Source: Xanthostigma xanthostigma (lineage: Eukaryota > Arthropoda > Insecta > Raphidioptera > Raphidiidae). From it: a DNA stretch of 64,000 nucleotides. The notes below the pieces were generated by a model. It had not been told where the DNA came from and ran no database searches. It was given only the letters and a program-made list of their open reading frames with translations. The stretch covers positions 20,112,465-20,176,464 of the forward strand of contig OY754468.1 of the NCBI GenBank assembly GCA_963575645.1, read 5' to 3'. A program made the position numbers and the translations under genes. This document shows, piece after piece, positions 11,513-23,849 of the stretch; positions within the stretch are counted from its first letter, which is position 1, and each line of letters begins with the position of its first letter.

Positions 11513-12814
11513 TACCATTCCAACACCACAAGTGAGGAATGGTACTAATTTTGGGCAAAATTCACTTTTCATAATTTTATATATTTTTTTTTATTTTGAG
11601 GTTCCTTGAATCCTAAAATAGAATTTTTAGAAAAAGTGCGTGCGTCTGTTAGTTTGTTTGTCTGTGAACATGATACAGATCCAACGGATCAGCGGATTGA
11701 AACTAATTTTTGGGAGGATGTTTGATAGGCAAATATGAAGAGCCCTATGGTTTTGGGGAAAAATTGGCGCATGCGCAGAAGAGATACGTGCTATAATGTT
11801 GTTTTTTATATAATAATGGTGTAATTTTCATAACGGTTTATTATTCTATCCATCTTTAAAGAAAGTTTTGTAGAAAAATGTTTTGTATAAACTTTATAGT
11901 TTCGGAAATATTTTGAAAATAAAAAAATCGGTAGCTCTTTTGTTCTGTTTGACATAGGCGTGACAACGATTTTATCTTGGTGGGGGGGAGGCAATTTTTA
12001 ACTCTACCTACCATAACCAGCTGATACTTGGACATAATTTGAAAACTGTTCAATGTTCATAGAAGCGAAATCGATCAACACGACTTTCTGGAGAAATTTC
12101 ACGACAAAAAAACGTAGATTATTGTAAATGTTATTTGTACGTGAACAATTAATATTGTACGGTAAAAACGAAAAAAAGACGTTAGTTTAAATCCAATATG
12201 GCGGACTTCTAAAGATAGCGGACTAAGTTTTTGACGTGATAACGTCTTATAAATTGATGAAACACTAGCTGCACGCACGAAAAAGTGTAACGTTCCGTAA
12301 CGTTTCGTAACGTTCCGCCTGACCCTGTGCGTGCAAGCGAGAGCGCAGTAATGTATTATTATATGATATTCGGGCGGAATACGTTATAACGTAAAACTAT
12401 ATTTTTTGGGGAAAATCGGCGCATGCACAGAAGAGATATAATATGCCATAACGGCGTTTTTTATATAATCATGATATACTTTTCATAACTGATTATTATT
12501 CTATTTATTTTTTCAAGAAAGTTTCGTAAAAACATTTTTTCTAAACTTTATAGTTTCGGAAATACTTTGAAAATAATAAAAAAATCAGCCGCTCTTTTGT
12601 TTTATTGATGTCAGAAATAAACTAGTTAGGCATGCTTTGATTAATTTCTACATGACGTGGAACATATTATGTAGGTAACCATGACAACGAATAGTTAATA
12701 TCATATTGAATACTAGCCATTGCCCGCGTTCCCTCACGCGATATCAGAAATTTTATTTTCTTTATTATAATCAAATGTCAACATTTTGGAATGGTCCCGT
12801 CGCCCAATTGGCTG
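11513..12814 (+). repeat. Family A, composite copy (two 5' parts and one tail)
   Basis: It opens with TACCATTCCAACACCACAAG and ends TTGGAATGGTCCCGTCGCCC before GGCTGG. The segment around GGCGCATGCGCAGAAGAGAT is present twice (about 11767 and 12418), so the copy is rearranged or contains an insertion between about 11930 and 12400. That inserted part holds a piece of the 120-bp satellite (AATCCAATATGGCGGACTTC near 12190) and the short repeat at 12288. Confidence 0.65.
12288..12317. repeat. Three-copy 10-bp repeat of TAACGTTCCG
   Basis: TAACGTTCCG, TAACGTTTCG and TAACGTTCCG are directly adjacent. They are bracketed by a short inverted repeat, TGCACGCAC (about 12269-12277) and GTGCGTGCA (about 12327-12335). 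The role is unknown. Confidence 0.7.
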
Positions 12815-12829
12815 GATTTTTTTTTATTT

Positions 12830-14109
12830 TATGCGTTTGTTGTATTATAGAAGACAGTGAATTTTTTTAAGTAACATAGGTATACCTACTTATTTATAAA
12901 TTATGTTCGAGTCACAACTTTACATGTGGATATTTAATGGAACAGTTTGAGGTTAACTGCTCTGACAGCAAGCTTCTGTGAAAGCACAGAGTTAATATAA
13001 TTTATCTTATATTCTGTGGTAGAACTCAAACTAATGAGACTCGGTACATTATATTATTTGCTGCAGAAGGGAAAATTATTTTGTTTTGTTTTCGTGCAAA
13101 AAATTATTTGCCTACAGATTTTGTAATGAACTGTTTTTATTAAGTCTTGGCAGTATTTTAATAATAACATTATAAACCGCTAACCTTATACGCTACATAA
13201 AACTTGATGTTTAATTTCCTATGTTATTTTGCAGGAAACAAAACAAAGCGTTGTCACATTTATATTGTTCACCATGTCATACGTTATGTTAAAAATAAAT
13301 TATATTTTATCTAGATACAAGAAGCGCCACATAAATGACTATTCTACTAATAAATATAGGTTAGATGTCTCCATCAACAAAAGCCATATTATAACCCAAC
13401 GCATAAACACAGCAAACGCTAACACACATTTTCGCGCTGTCTATCGAAATTCTAGTAACTAAATATAACACGTATCATGAACAGCGTCGGGCGTCACGGC
13501 ATTTGCACGTTTTTACTCCCATCGAAACGCGCCAGTAGATGTTTCTCATAAAAAACCGCATTTTATGGAATCAAAGGAGTGAAAATGTTTTTCAAACAAA
13601 CACAAAGAACAATGATAAAACGGCTTAAAACGGCTTCAAACAATTATAGCTAGGATATCAAAACGTGAAGATTTATTAAAACCCAGGGGAAAAAATCCGG
13701 ACGGCATACTAACAGAATACAATTTGTCGGTTGTTAAATAAATAGATTTCAGATATTTATTTCTTTCCGTTTTAATGAAAAAGCAGTATAACTACTAAAA
13801 AATTGGCTGTGTTTCCGAAAACACTTAAAAGTTTTTTTTTAGATGAACAGAAAAATAAAATTGCAAATATCATAAATATCAATGATACTGAAACGTGCAA
13901 ACGTTGCTCTTTTCAGAATAGGTAGGCGTTGGCTACAGAGCTACGTTCGTAGTATGTAAAATCTGTGAATTGTAAGTTTTTATATTTACACATACTATAT
14001 GCACATCCGTATGCAGTTATTATGATGTAGCTCTGTTGTATGTGCATTTGTGTTGTAGCCATTCTAACTTGTGAGTTATGCAACAATGCAACAAGATTAT
14101 ATGTGCTAC
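12830..14109. other. Intergenic, no gene recognised
   Basis: A+T-rich sequence. A 77-codon frame at 13229-13462 has no recognisable domain. The stretch at about 13490-13560 (CACGGCATTTGCACG ... AAACGCGCCAGTAGATGTTT) resembles 25410-25470 and is probably a shared dispersed repeat. Confidence 0.5.
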
Positions 14110-14117
14110 GGTCACGA

Positions 14118-14866
14118 CCGCAAAAGCGGATCTAAATTTTTAGAGGCCTAGAGCTTATTGAAGTCCGACGGGGCCTCATTTTTGGTTAGATTAATGAGTT
14201 CTAAATTGGGGTTTAAGATTTATTATTAATGACATGAAAATCAAATAGCCCAAGAAGCTCACGCACCACTTTTTACGAAGTTTTTGATGCACGTAGAAAT
14301 TTTGAGCAATGGTACAGATAGGATAGATGAACAAGAAAAAATATGTTTGCCTGACTTACCGTGATATTATAGGTACTGCGCATACAAGTAATGCGTCCAA
14401 AAATTTATGTCAAAAAAAGTGTCTGATTGAAAGAAATCATCAAAACATGCTTTGAATAATTGGCACAAATTATGTAGGTAACCATGTAGTCAATGAATAG
14501 CAAATATCGTGTTTAATACTAGCCATTACCCGCACACCGCACGCGATTTAATACTTGGTAACCTAATAAAAGAAATAATACTATAAATTCGTTAAAAAAA
14601 ATTTCAAAATTCGCCCAAAAAATTGTCAAAATTCAACCAAAATATTGTAAAAATTCATAAAAAATTTGTAAAAATTCACCCAAAAAATTGACAACACTCA
14701 CCCATGATAATAATCATTAATTTTAACTAATTTTTCTTATACCATAAGAGCTCAACGTTAACGCAAAAGTATTAAAAATATATGATGATAATATAATTTT
14801 TGAGGGCTCTTGACACTTGGGGGCGCTGGGCTTAAGCCTCACTAGTCCTTATGAAGATCCGCCCCT
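14118..14866. mobile_element. Non-autonomous hAT element with 8-bp TSD
   Basis: Direct repeats GGTCACGA flank the element at 14110-14117 and 14867-14874. The left end contains GCAAAAGCGGATCTAAATTT; the right end in reverse complement is AGGGGCGGATCTTCATAAGG, so both share GCGGATCT. An 8-bp TSD with a G-rich GGCGGATC terminus is characteristic of hAT elements. The interior has no transposase frame and carries a family-A tail fragment at about 14455-14550, so it was itself a target. The left terminus is slightly decayed compared with the right. Confidence 0.75.
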
Positions 14867-14879
14867 GGTCACGAATCGA

Positions 14880-16170
14880 CTTGAGTTTTCCGGACATGAG
14901 TAAAGCATCAAGAATCATGTACTTTGTCGGATATGTATCCGATCGTTTCTTAAAACGCATCTTAATATATTTCTACTCCTACATATATTCTGATTTCATC
15001 ACGAGATCCACTGCTATTAGCCAAATCAAACGACGGACACAATAAAAATATTCGTGCGTTCCCAAATGAGAGTGCATAATCGTGTAGAGATGGAATATTT
15101 CGAATGAAAATTGTCGAACTCTTCGATTATTAAAATTTTTTAAGATGTCTCGAGAGATTATTCAAAATAATTCGAATGACTTTTATACCTATGAATTACG
15201 ACTTATAATACAATTACCAGTAGTGACTCGCAACCGACCTTGCGATTACATTCGCTCGCGATTTGCTACCAACAGCAGGTGTTTTATTGAATGAATTTAT
15301 TGCTGTAATGTTTTTTCTGTTACTAAAAAGATTATATAATAAAATAGGTAAAAAGCAATTAACGTGGAAGGATAGGAAAATTCAGATGAAATTAATATCT
15401 GACCCAGTTCATAATATTCAATTTTTGATTGTGTTGAGCGGTGTTGTTTCACGACTATTTTTACGACCATCATTTTTACAGCGTAGGTACAAATGATTTA
15501 TGGAGTTATAATATAGGAATTAAAAAATGATAAAATCGTTTTTAATTGTGATAATAAACTTCATATCAAAATTTTTATTCAAATTTGATGGTTTTAATTT
15601 ACTTTTAAAGGTGAAAATACTATATTTTCAATTATAGTTGATAAATTATACGGACACCGTTCCAAATTTGAAATCAACACTTCTAGGTATATTTTTTCTG
15701 AATAAATCAGTGAAGTTTTAACCACTTACAGGATTAAGACAGCGCTGTAGCTAAAGGATGTTCATTTCACCGGTAAATAAATTTACAACATTTTACCTTT
15801 GGTGTTTTTATTAGTTTTTGTTTTAACAGATCTAAAATATATTTTTATACTTCAAATCTGTACACCTATATGGTATCGGTATTTACAAAAAGACGAGCGC
15901 TAATTCACTTTCATGTTGGATGTTGTCATCACTACATTGTATTAACTATTATAGGGAATGGTAGGTCTATTTATATACTACTAGCGGTTTCTCTCGAGTG
16001 CAAAAGTGTTCTGGAAATATTATATTGACCTTCCCATCTACACAGCAGAAGTATCAAAGTACATTGTTTTGTATCTCTAAAGATTTGGCCAACGTTAACA
16101 ATGTAAGCGTACGAAAAAAGTTTTTTTTTTGGCAAACACTGCCATAGTTCAGAAATTTTGTACAAAGTAT
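14880..16170. other. Intergenic with a fragment of the 17-kb TIR element
   Basis: No gene recognised. About 15085-15185 (GAGATGGAATATTTCGAATG, TTGTCGAACTCTTCGATTA) matches the end of the element at 17055-17701. CTCGCAACCGACCTTGCGAT near 15225 begins a short G+C-richer patch without coding signal. A 77-codon frame at 15263-15496 shows no domain. Confidence 0.5.
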
Positions 16171-16173
16171 ATA

Positions 16174-16303
16174 CAGAAACCTTCCTCGTTTATCGCTCTT
16201 TCTATTATAGTGAAAACCGCATAAAATTACGTTCGTTAGTTTTTGAGTTTATCGCGTTCAAACACACAGACGCGGCGGGGGGACTTTGTTTTATATACAA
16301 ATC
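16174..16303 (+). repeat. Dispersed repeat 3' end (insect-type)
   Basis: It contains GAAACCTTCCTCGTTTATCG, GTGAAAACCGCATAAAATTA, CGTTCGTTAGTTTTTGAGTT and GACGCGGCGGGGGGACTTTG before TTTTATATA. This resembles the widely scattered 3' ends of non-LTR or SINE elements in insect genomes (recalled pattern, not checked). A shorter piece occurs at 10553-10605. Confidence 0.5.
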
Positions 16304-16305
16304 TT

Positions 16306-16590
16306 TGTTTAACGTCTGAATACTCTTCAATAAATAAAACTATCGACCAATTTTTCAGATAATATATTGACAAACTATAAAATTATAATTCAATAAATTA
16401 ACGTTTCGGTCCGGATTTGGGTTTTCTTCAGATTTGAGCTAAAAATATAAATAAATATATAAAAAATTATTAGTTTCTAACAGAATTCAATTTCAGATTT
16501 ATTTTATAAGTTTTACAATTCTGAAGAATGCCTAAATCCGGACTGAAACGTTAATTTATTGAATTATAATTTTATATTTTGTCGATATAT
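16306..16590. repeat. Inverted-repeat element with CGGTCCGGATTT arms
   Basis: The arm at about 16378-16420 (AATTATAATTCAATAAATTA, ACGTTTCGGTCCGGATTTGG) is repeated in reverse complement at about 16531-16577. The left flank AATCTTTGTTTAACGTCTG and CAATAAATAAAACTATCGAC recur at 62734-62800, where a longer and cleaner palindrome of the same family lies. Confidence 0.75.
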
Positions 16591-16749
16591 TTATATATAC
16601 ATATATAGATTAAGTCTTTGGTTAAAACTCTGTAGTGTATATTGTTATTATTAATTTTTGATTTTGAATATATGTAACTAAAATCGCGTTTATTGTTAAT
16701 AAATCGAAGACATTCACTTTGATGTATAAATCGTAGTACCTATAACACC

Positions 16750-16970
16750 TACTTGAAGGAAAAGAGCTATGCATCGCGCGCGTCGCGTCAGTGTTTCTGC
16801 TTCGCTCGCAAACAAGTCATCCGCCCGACACGATACGGCGGCGGGCGACAAAACAGCTCCAGTTCCAAACAAAACGAGCGCTTTTCTTGTCAACGGCGCA
16901 CATAACAGTTGAGAATAATGGCGCAGTTACCAAGTCGAGAGAACGCCTAGCCGGGCTATAAATATTAGTG
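16750..16970 (+). promoter_or_regulatory. CpG-rich block followed by TATAAATA (promoter candidate)
   Basis: About 16765-16880 is markedly CpG-rich (GCATCGCGCGCGTCGCGTCA, ATACGGCGGCGGGCGAC) against an A+T-rich background. It is followed at 16957-16964 by TATAAATA in the context CCGGGCTATAAATATTAG. This is the most promoter-like place in the window. The only downstream frames are very short, so a first non-coding exon with the coding part outside the window, or a relic, are equally possible. Confidence 0.28.
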
Positions 16971-17054
16971 GTTTGTTATGGTGTAAAATGGTTATGATTT
17001 GGTGTTTACCGTTTCCACTTAACACATTTCTACTACCTTATAATGGTTGCTACT

Positions 17055-17701
17055 AGAGCTGGGAATAATCGTTGATTTTAATAATCGAAACGTTGCTATT
17101 CAAATTTTAACATAATCGAATTATTCATTCGAAATGATTGCTTCCCATGATGTATGATAATAATACGAGATGCGAATGAATGAATGTTTTAACCCTCGAA
17201 TGAATTTGCTCTCGATTTCGATTATAAGTCTTGAGAGAGTTAATTACATGCTATGCTTTATAGTATAGACGCAGATAATCGTATTCAATACTGTGTAACG
17301 CGTTAGTATCTGGAGTGGTTAAGTACTATTCAATGTCAACACAATTCATTCCATCTGTCTATGCATTCCAATGTACTACATTGATGCATTAGGTATGGTG
17401 ATTATAACCATTTAATTTAGTGCTATATTTCGATTATGAGCTTTGAAAGAGTCACCTGCATGCATTGTTTCATAGAACAGAGGCAGATAAAAGACTAAGT
17501 CATCATATTCAATATTGTGAAATGCAATCTCAGAGAGACAATTAAATGCAGTGATTTGAAGAGAAAAAAAGAACGTTATATATATTTTTTACTGGAGAAT
17601 AAGTCGTAACTTGTAGGTATCAAAATCGTTCGAATCATTTTGAATACGTCGATACATAATCGAATAGTTCGACAATTTCTCTCGAAATATCCCATCTTTA
17701 A
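17055..17701. mobile_element. TIR element ending in TGGGATATTTCGA type termini
   Basis: The left end AGAGCTGGGAATAATCGTTG resembles the right end in reverse complement (AAAGATGGGATATTTCGAGA). Candidate flanking repeats TTGCTACT and TTACTACT differ by one base and are out of register by about two bases. The interior is rich in TCGAAT and AATCGA words, and no transposase was seen. A single-end fragment lies at 15085-15185. An 8-bp TSD would fit hAT, but the evidence is weak. Confidence 0.45.
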
Positions 17702-18231
17702 TTACTACTGTGTTAGACATACATAACACAGTTGATTTGTCTATATATGCACTATTACTCCATGTAATATGAATCCGTTGTACACAATTACGATGTATGT
17801 TTTGATTAATTAGTTGTAATTTCTCATGGCTTCAATAATTTTCTTGTTTCCATGATATTTATGCAGTAGGTACATGACGTGTCTATTTATGTAGGAACTG
17901 GTGAACAGAACGATCATTAAGTACAACCTGAAAGTTATGTTGATATAATTGATTGTTTACACTAATAGAACAAACAATTTACAAATAAAATTTCTGTAAC
18001 ATCTGTAGGTTTGTTCCTACACAATATTGGTCCCTAAAAGATTTCTGACTTAATAAATATTGGGAACTAGTTGCTTGTTTGTTAGAACACCTGACGCGGT
18101 GAAACTAGTGCCGAACCCTATGTGCATAATCTGTTTGACATTATTTCGGAAATACAGATGGAGTTATGGACACATGAAATATGTATAGTATAAATGACAG
18201 CAGATATATTATATGGCCATCTCTGTTTAAA

Positions 18232-18622
18232 AAAATCAGCCAATTGGGCGACGAGACAATTCCAACTTAAAAAATATTTCAGAAAATATAAAGATTTGGA
18301 AAAAAATTCTACAAAAGTTTCTGAACAATAACGTTATAGCATATATCACTTCTGCGCCTGCGCCGATTTTCCCCAAAAACAACTTCATATTAGCATATCA
18401 AGCATCCTTCAAAAATTTGGTTTCAATCCGCTCATTCGTTTGACCTGTATGGTATTCACAAACAGAATGACAGTCTAATAGACAAGCCGATGCCCAAACT
18501 TTAAAAAAAAATATGTTTTTTGGATTCAAGGGATCCCAAAATGAAAAATATTGTATAAAAATTTGAAAATTGAATTTTGCCTTAATTAGTACTATTATGA
18601 CACTTGTGATGTTGAAATGCTA
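18232..18622 (-). repeat. Family A, minus-strand copy
   Basis: Reading in reverse, it carries the family hallmarks GATTGAAACCAAATTTTTGA, GCGCAGGCGCAGAAGTGATA and the terminal GTCGCCCAATTGGCTGATTT. It lacks the about 190-bp CATGACGTGGAAC tail, so it is an internally deleted form. Confidence 0.7.
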
Positions 18623-18629
18623 AAATATA

Positions 18630-20609
18630 TTAATTAATCAAACTTATTTCCCGTAGCATGACCATGCACCAAGTAGTGGTCATTAAATTTGTCAATAATT
18701 AGTTGCTTGAATAATGCTTTGCATCCTATCGATCAGAAGAGATGAGTCTAATGACCTTCCTTTGTTGCAAAGCCGTCGTTATACAGTTTTATAATTTACA
18801 AGGGAATTTTACGCAAAATACTTCCATTAACAATATGTCCGATAAAATGATCTATGATGAATTCGAACTGTCACTTTTGTTTTTAAACAATAATTGATAA
18901 ATTATTTTCACAAAGAAAGACAAACGAAATGACACGTGATTTTTTTAAGAGATTAATTTTTCAAGTGACAAAATAATATACTAAATATTTGTATACATTT
19001 TGTATACAAAAATAAAAACAAACAACGGACGTGGCAATGATATTGGAAAAAGCGAGACTGAAATCGGCACATTTAATGGTTTAGACATTTTTTATATGCG
19101 CGACTTACTTTTTTAGACGATTATATGCAAACAGGAACATACACAGAGAATCTGTCTCTTTTTACCCGACTGCGCCAGAAGGAGGGTAATGTTTTTCACT
19201 GAAGTGAAGCAATATGAACGACGATATTTATCATTCGTTAGAAGTACGACACATTCAACATATAGGTAGGCTGTGATTGATTTCCCTACATTTACAGAGG
19301 GACATAGAGTGCTACTGGACACATTGTAACACATACGCAAATAGGCACGTAATTTCTCAGCAACGCAATTGAGATCTCGGATAATAAGATACAATAAAAA
19401 AATAAATTGTAAATTATAGATGCAGCTGAGATCATTTGCGTCGATCCTCAAACCGACTGGTATGAGCTCGGATTCCTGGGAACGCTATAAATCCCAGAAA
19501 ACGTTGGAATGCAAACTAAGTACATTCGAATGTTTTGCTTGAGAGACACAAAGTTATGATACCTTCAACACTTCTTTCACAATTTAAAACACTTAATTAT
19601 TCACAATAAAATCGCAGACAAATGTCACTTTTAAAAAAATTCATGTGCTGTCCATGGTAATTTGGCTGCTACAGCATTATCAAATGTCGGCTCTAAGTAA
19701 AAAGAAAGGGCTAAAGTACGATAACTCGATGTGCATTGAAAATACACAATTATTATTTTAAATAACATATAACAGTATTATTAGCCGCTTCAAGTGCGGA
19801 AAATTGTATTTTAAAAATTATTTTTTTTGCGCAGTGAAAAGGGGAAGGCGTTTGGGGGAAGTTCTTTATAAACAATTACAGGGTCGTGCATAAAAAACAA
19901 TTACAAGGTCGTGTCGATGCGATGGCGTTTTTTTGCGCAGTGAAAGACGAAAAGATTTTACGTATTTTTGGAACGTCAAACTTTAGCGTTTTCTACGGCT
20001 TAAAAAAGTCAAAATTTGGGCACATCGGTTATTGTACTGGACCCAAAAAAAGTCGGATGCAAACTGGCTCTGCTCATTTCAAGTTTCATTCTATTTTATC
20101 TCGTATTGATAGCATCAATTACATCTGACCTAATTGTGTCATTTCTATTAATCTATGTTTGATCAATTACATCATTCAATGATCAGTTGTACAACAATGA
20201 TATAGATTTGCTTTCACCAAGTTCGTTTAGAATGTGATTATTTGCGGACAGCAAGAAATATGCATAAATGTATATACCTATCTATTAATTATTTATCCAA
20301 GGATTCAATTTACTGAATTTTTAAATTTGTTTTTTTTTACATTTGAATATTTAATGGTGTTTCGACTTTTGTCATTAAGCTGGTTTAGCATTTCTTATGG
20401 TTTTCGAGATCCCAATGGTGATGACTTGGAAACTGTACGGTTCCGCACACACATACAGTCTTCGTGTAACATACGAAACGTAAATATAATGGATTATATG
20501 TCAGAAACGACAACTCTGAAATGACCGAAATTATCAATGGACATCACTCCATATAATAACGCTTACGGGAATATTTTTTACGTATTACTTATAGGTGTTC
20601 CGAAAGACT
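18630..20609. other. Intergenic, no gene recognised
   Basis: Nothing recognisable apart from a degenerate 83-bp-satellite-like patch at about 19830-19945 (GCGCAGTGAAAAGGGGAAGG, AACAATTACAGGGTCGTGCA, repeated in part). A 112-codon minus-strand frame at 19113-19451 and a 96-codon plus-strand frame at 20234-20524 have no recognisable domain. Confidence 0.5.
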
Positions 20610-21089
20610 TAAAGGTCGTTGAACACAAGGCTGGTTTTTCCGCTGGAATCTCTGCTGGGACTTGTTTTGGCTGACGTGCTGGTTGCGAAGATGGAAATTA
20701 TGTCACTGCGGGCTCGCGTGCGTGGTCGCAAGATTTAGAGCCGTGAGTCGGAACTATTTTTCGTGCTTGTTTGTCTACCTGTTTGAACAAGAAGTTAAGA
20801 ACCAATAAAAAACATGACGTATCTTAAGTCATGTGGGCGTCGTGGGCAAACGCCCACACGCAAACATGGAGCCATAGTGTACGTGTTCTGCTGAGAGATA
20901 AAAAAACGTTCACTTTTGTTAACATTCGAACTGTCACTGCGAGCGCACCCCATCTACAAAGTTACCTTCAATACATGCATCGTGTGATGCGAACACATAA
21001 AAGCTATCACAAAACTCAGCGCCACAGCATGTTTGAAACCTAACAGCTAAATCTAGCGGCTAAATCAGCCTCGTGTGCAGCGGCCTTTA
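20610..21089. mobile_element. MITE, family F, second complete copy
   Basis: The left end TAAAGGTCGTTGAACACAAG then GCTGG pairs with the right end CAGCCTCGTGTGCAGCGGCC then TTTA. It is 480 bp long and shares interior words with 10634-11101, such as ATGTCACTGCGGGCTCGCGT and GATGCGAACACATAAAAGCT, partly in opposite orientation. Non-coding. Confidence 0.75.
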
Positions 21090-22730
21090 GCCATACTTTA
21101 ATAGTAGATTATGTTTCTAATACTTGATGCTATATGCTATCACCGCATATGAGAGACATTTATTTTTTTTTGCACCCCTCTCATATAAAATAGTTGATTT
21201 ATCAATAAGTAATTTAAAAAAAAGCCAGTTCAATTTTGAACAAGTTCACTTCAAATTGTTGGTTGCGCAGGGGTTTCATATTTTTAGTATAGAAATGGTA
21301 GTGCAACTACGTTACGTGTATCTTTTATTTTACGCACAAGTGCAAAATATGTCAGTTTACAACCCCTTAATAAGGGCATGAAAAGTCTTAACAAATTTTG
21401 TACTAATTAATTTTTTTTAGGTGATTCAATTGAATTAGCTTACCGGTGTCGCTGCTCTTATCGGCTGTGAACAGGATTGGCAGATTTCTGGAAAAAAAGT
21501 TTTTATTTTCGTAAGGTAAGCCGCCAAAAATTGATTATTATAAATTCAGTTCTGTAAGGAGGATGATGTAATAAACTTTTTGTCTATTTGAAGTCCATTT
21601 GGATTGTTTCTGAAAGTTACTCCTTCCCTGCTGTCTATGTTTAATTGATTAGATCGCATTTATTTGTTTTACTTTACGTACTAGTGCGAAATAAATCATT
21701 TTACTACCGCTATGCAGGCATGGAAAGCAGTTATTTTAAAAAGAGTGTACAAAAATATATAATATGACACTAGATAGTTATAAATACATTTTAAGTGATT
21801 TTTAGGAAGCTTTTTTTTGGAGGTCAAAATAGCAAGGTATCATAAATATATGCCGTGAAAAAGATTCGGGGTCCCCCTCATTAGCTCGCCGATATATAAT
21901 ACAGCCCCATTTATATTGTGATCGTTTTGAAAAAAATATTTTTAGGTAAGGGTTTTTTTTTACTCATTCTGAGAATAATATATTCTAATACAAAATAGGC
22001 TTTTCATTTAGATATTATTAAAATAAGTACCTACACATAGTAGGTACATTTACATATTAAAAAAATGTACATATTGTATTGTAATATTTTGTATAGTGAG
22101 TGTACAATGTAGGTACAGTTCACATTAACAATGTTTTCATCCATGACAGCAAACAATGTTGTCAATTTTTTATTCGTCGCTTCAAACGTCAGATAAATAT
22201 TTTTAGGCACCTATACAAACAAACACTCAATCCATGCTCGGATGGGTAATAGGTAAATAATATATTGAATTCCATTTATTTTCCGCCGTCGAATGTTTTA
22301 AGTCGAATTAGGGATGATCAATTAAAAAAATGTCAGTTGAAATGAAAAATAAGCTTATTATCAAATTCAGCTGAAAGAAAAATAACAGAGTACTCGCATC
22401 CGGTATTTGTAAAATAAAACTGTACATATAATGAGGGTATTTCAGACAATGTGGTTGTTATTTTCATTTTAATAGGACATTTTAAACGCTTAAAATAATA
22501 ATGAATGAAAAATGTATTTCTCTTTTTTGAACATTAATATATGGTGCCTTGGTCTAAGCTTCTACCGAACCTATTTCCGGATCTTTTTAAAAATTAAAAT
22601 AGAAATATATTCAGAAAGGTATTAAATTTTTTATAAGAGCTTTTTCATATAGGATCGGTCTAATGACTAAAAATTTAAAAATAAAATAAGCAATTAATAT
22701 GCAAACATGCGCTCATCTAATATATAAAAT
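21090..22730. other. Intergenic, no gene recognised
   Basis: A+T-rich sequence with runs of T and TAGGTAC words. A 85-codon frame at 21124-21381 shows no domain. About 21860-21930 (GATTCGGGGTCCCCCTCATT, AGCTCGCCGATATATAATAC) is G+C-richer and may be the end of an unrecognised repeat. Confidence 0.5.
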
Positions 22731-23328
22731 TCTCGTGTCACAGTTTTCGTTGCCATACTCCTCCGAAACGGCTTGACCGATTTTGATGAAATTTTTTGTG
22801 CTTATCCGGTATCTATGAGAATCGGCCAACATCTATTTTTCATCCCCCTAAATGTTAGGGGTAGTCCACCCCTAATTTTTTTTTTTTATTTTTTAGACAA
22901 AATTTTTAATTTCTATTTTTTTATGATACAACATACAAAAATACATACAATCCTCAATTTTCACCCTTCTACGATCAACCCTTATTTTTAAATAGCCATT
23001 TTAGTAATTTAATCATTTTTCCTCTCCGGTCGAAAACTGATCAATCGTCATTTAATTAGTTATCCCCGCCAGATGTCTACAGGTGTCACTTCGCCAACAT
23101 CTATTATTCATCCCCCTAAATGTTAGGGGTAGTCCACCCCTAAATTTTTTTTCTTCCTTCCCCATTCGTTCTTTTGCACCGGGCACGACGGCGCAGCCGG
23201 AGTGCTCGACATACACACATATACGTCCATGTATATTTTAAAATAAATAAAATAGATAGATAGATGTTCCAATTAAATTGTTTTATTATTTCACTTTATA
23301 CGTAGCGAAGCACGTACAGGGCCGCTAG
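22731..23328 (+). mobile_element. Helitron-like non-autonomous element (candidate)
   Basis: The 5' end TCTCGTGTCACAGTTTTCGT follows an AT-rich TATATAAAAT. The 3' end is GCACGTACAGGGCCGCTAG followed by T. Non-autonomous Helitrons characteristically begin with TC, end with CTRR (CTAG here), lack TIRs and insert at A-T, and this fits. The interior includes two copies of TTAGGGGTAGTCCACCCCTA at about 22853 and 23122, each after CATCCCCCTAAATG. A Rep/helicase gene is absent. A second GGACCGCTAGTA end lies at 27355-27367. Confidence 0.5.
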
Positions 23329-23335
23329 TATAATT

Positions 23336-23370
23336 ATAATATTGTGGTGGTTATTGCCACAATATTATAA
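23336..23370. repeat. Hairpin ATAATATTGTGG / CCACAATATTAT
   Basis: TATAATATTGTGGTGG is followed after a short loop by CCACAATATTATAA. It lies directly after the Helitron-like 3' end. Confidence 0.65.
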
Positions 23371-23407
23371 AAGTATTAGTTATAAACTCTATGACAGTTT
23401 ACAATAA

Positions 23408-23468
23408 ATTTATTTATTGTATAATATAATAATCAGAGTCTGATTATTATATTATACAATAAATAAAT
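23408..23468. repeat. 61-bp perfect palindrome
   Basis: Two 30-base arms meet around a single central G at 23438. The left arm ends AATAATCAGA and the right arm begins TCTGATTATT; the match continues out to ATTTATTTATTG / CAATAAATAAAT. It is followed by AATCTTTGTTTAACGTCTG, the flank word seen at 16306 and 62734, so it probably belongs to that inverted-repeat family. Confidence 0.85.
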
Positions 23469-23594
23469 AAATCTTTGTTTAACGTCTGCTATTATAATTA
23501 CTAACTGAGCGGTCCGATTTTTGTCTAGATGCAAAACGCACATTGAATAAACCACACTAAAAACTTAAATATCAAATAGATAAAATATTGTAAA

Positions 23595-23841
23595 ATCGAT
23601 GATGTACTAAAAACTAGAAAACAATTATTATGAGTCACTATAGGGGCTTTGATTAAACTAAAATAAAATCGTGAGATGCATTTAGTAGAAAACTTTCATT
23701 TGTTTGAAAACATATTTAGCTTTCGACTATCTTCTTCGACCATAATGTAACTGTAAATGCCCCCCACGATTTTATTTTAGTTTAATGAAAACCTTCTATG
23801 GTGACTAATAACTATTTTCTAGTTTTTAGTGCATCATCGAT
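23595..23841. mobile_element. MITE with about 78-bp inverted arms
   Basis: The left arm (23595-23673) starts ATCGATGATGTACTAAAAAC and ends AAACTAAAATAAAATCGTG. The right arm (23765-23841) is its imperfect reverse complement, from CACGATTTTATTTTAGTTTA to GTGCATCATCGAT. The spacer is about 91 bp. No coding; no TSD assigned. Confidence 0.75.
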
Positions 23842-23849
23842 TGTACAAT

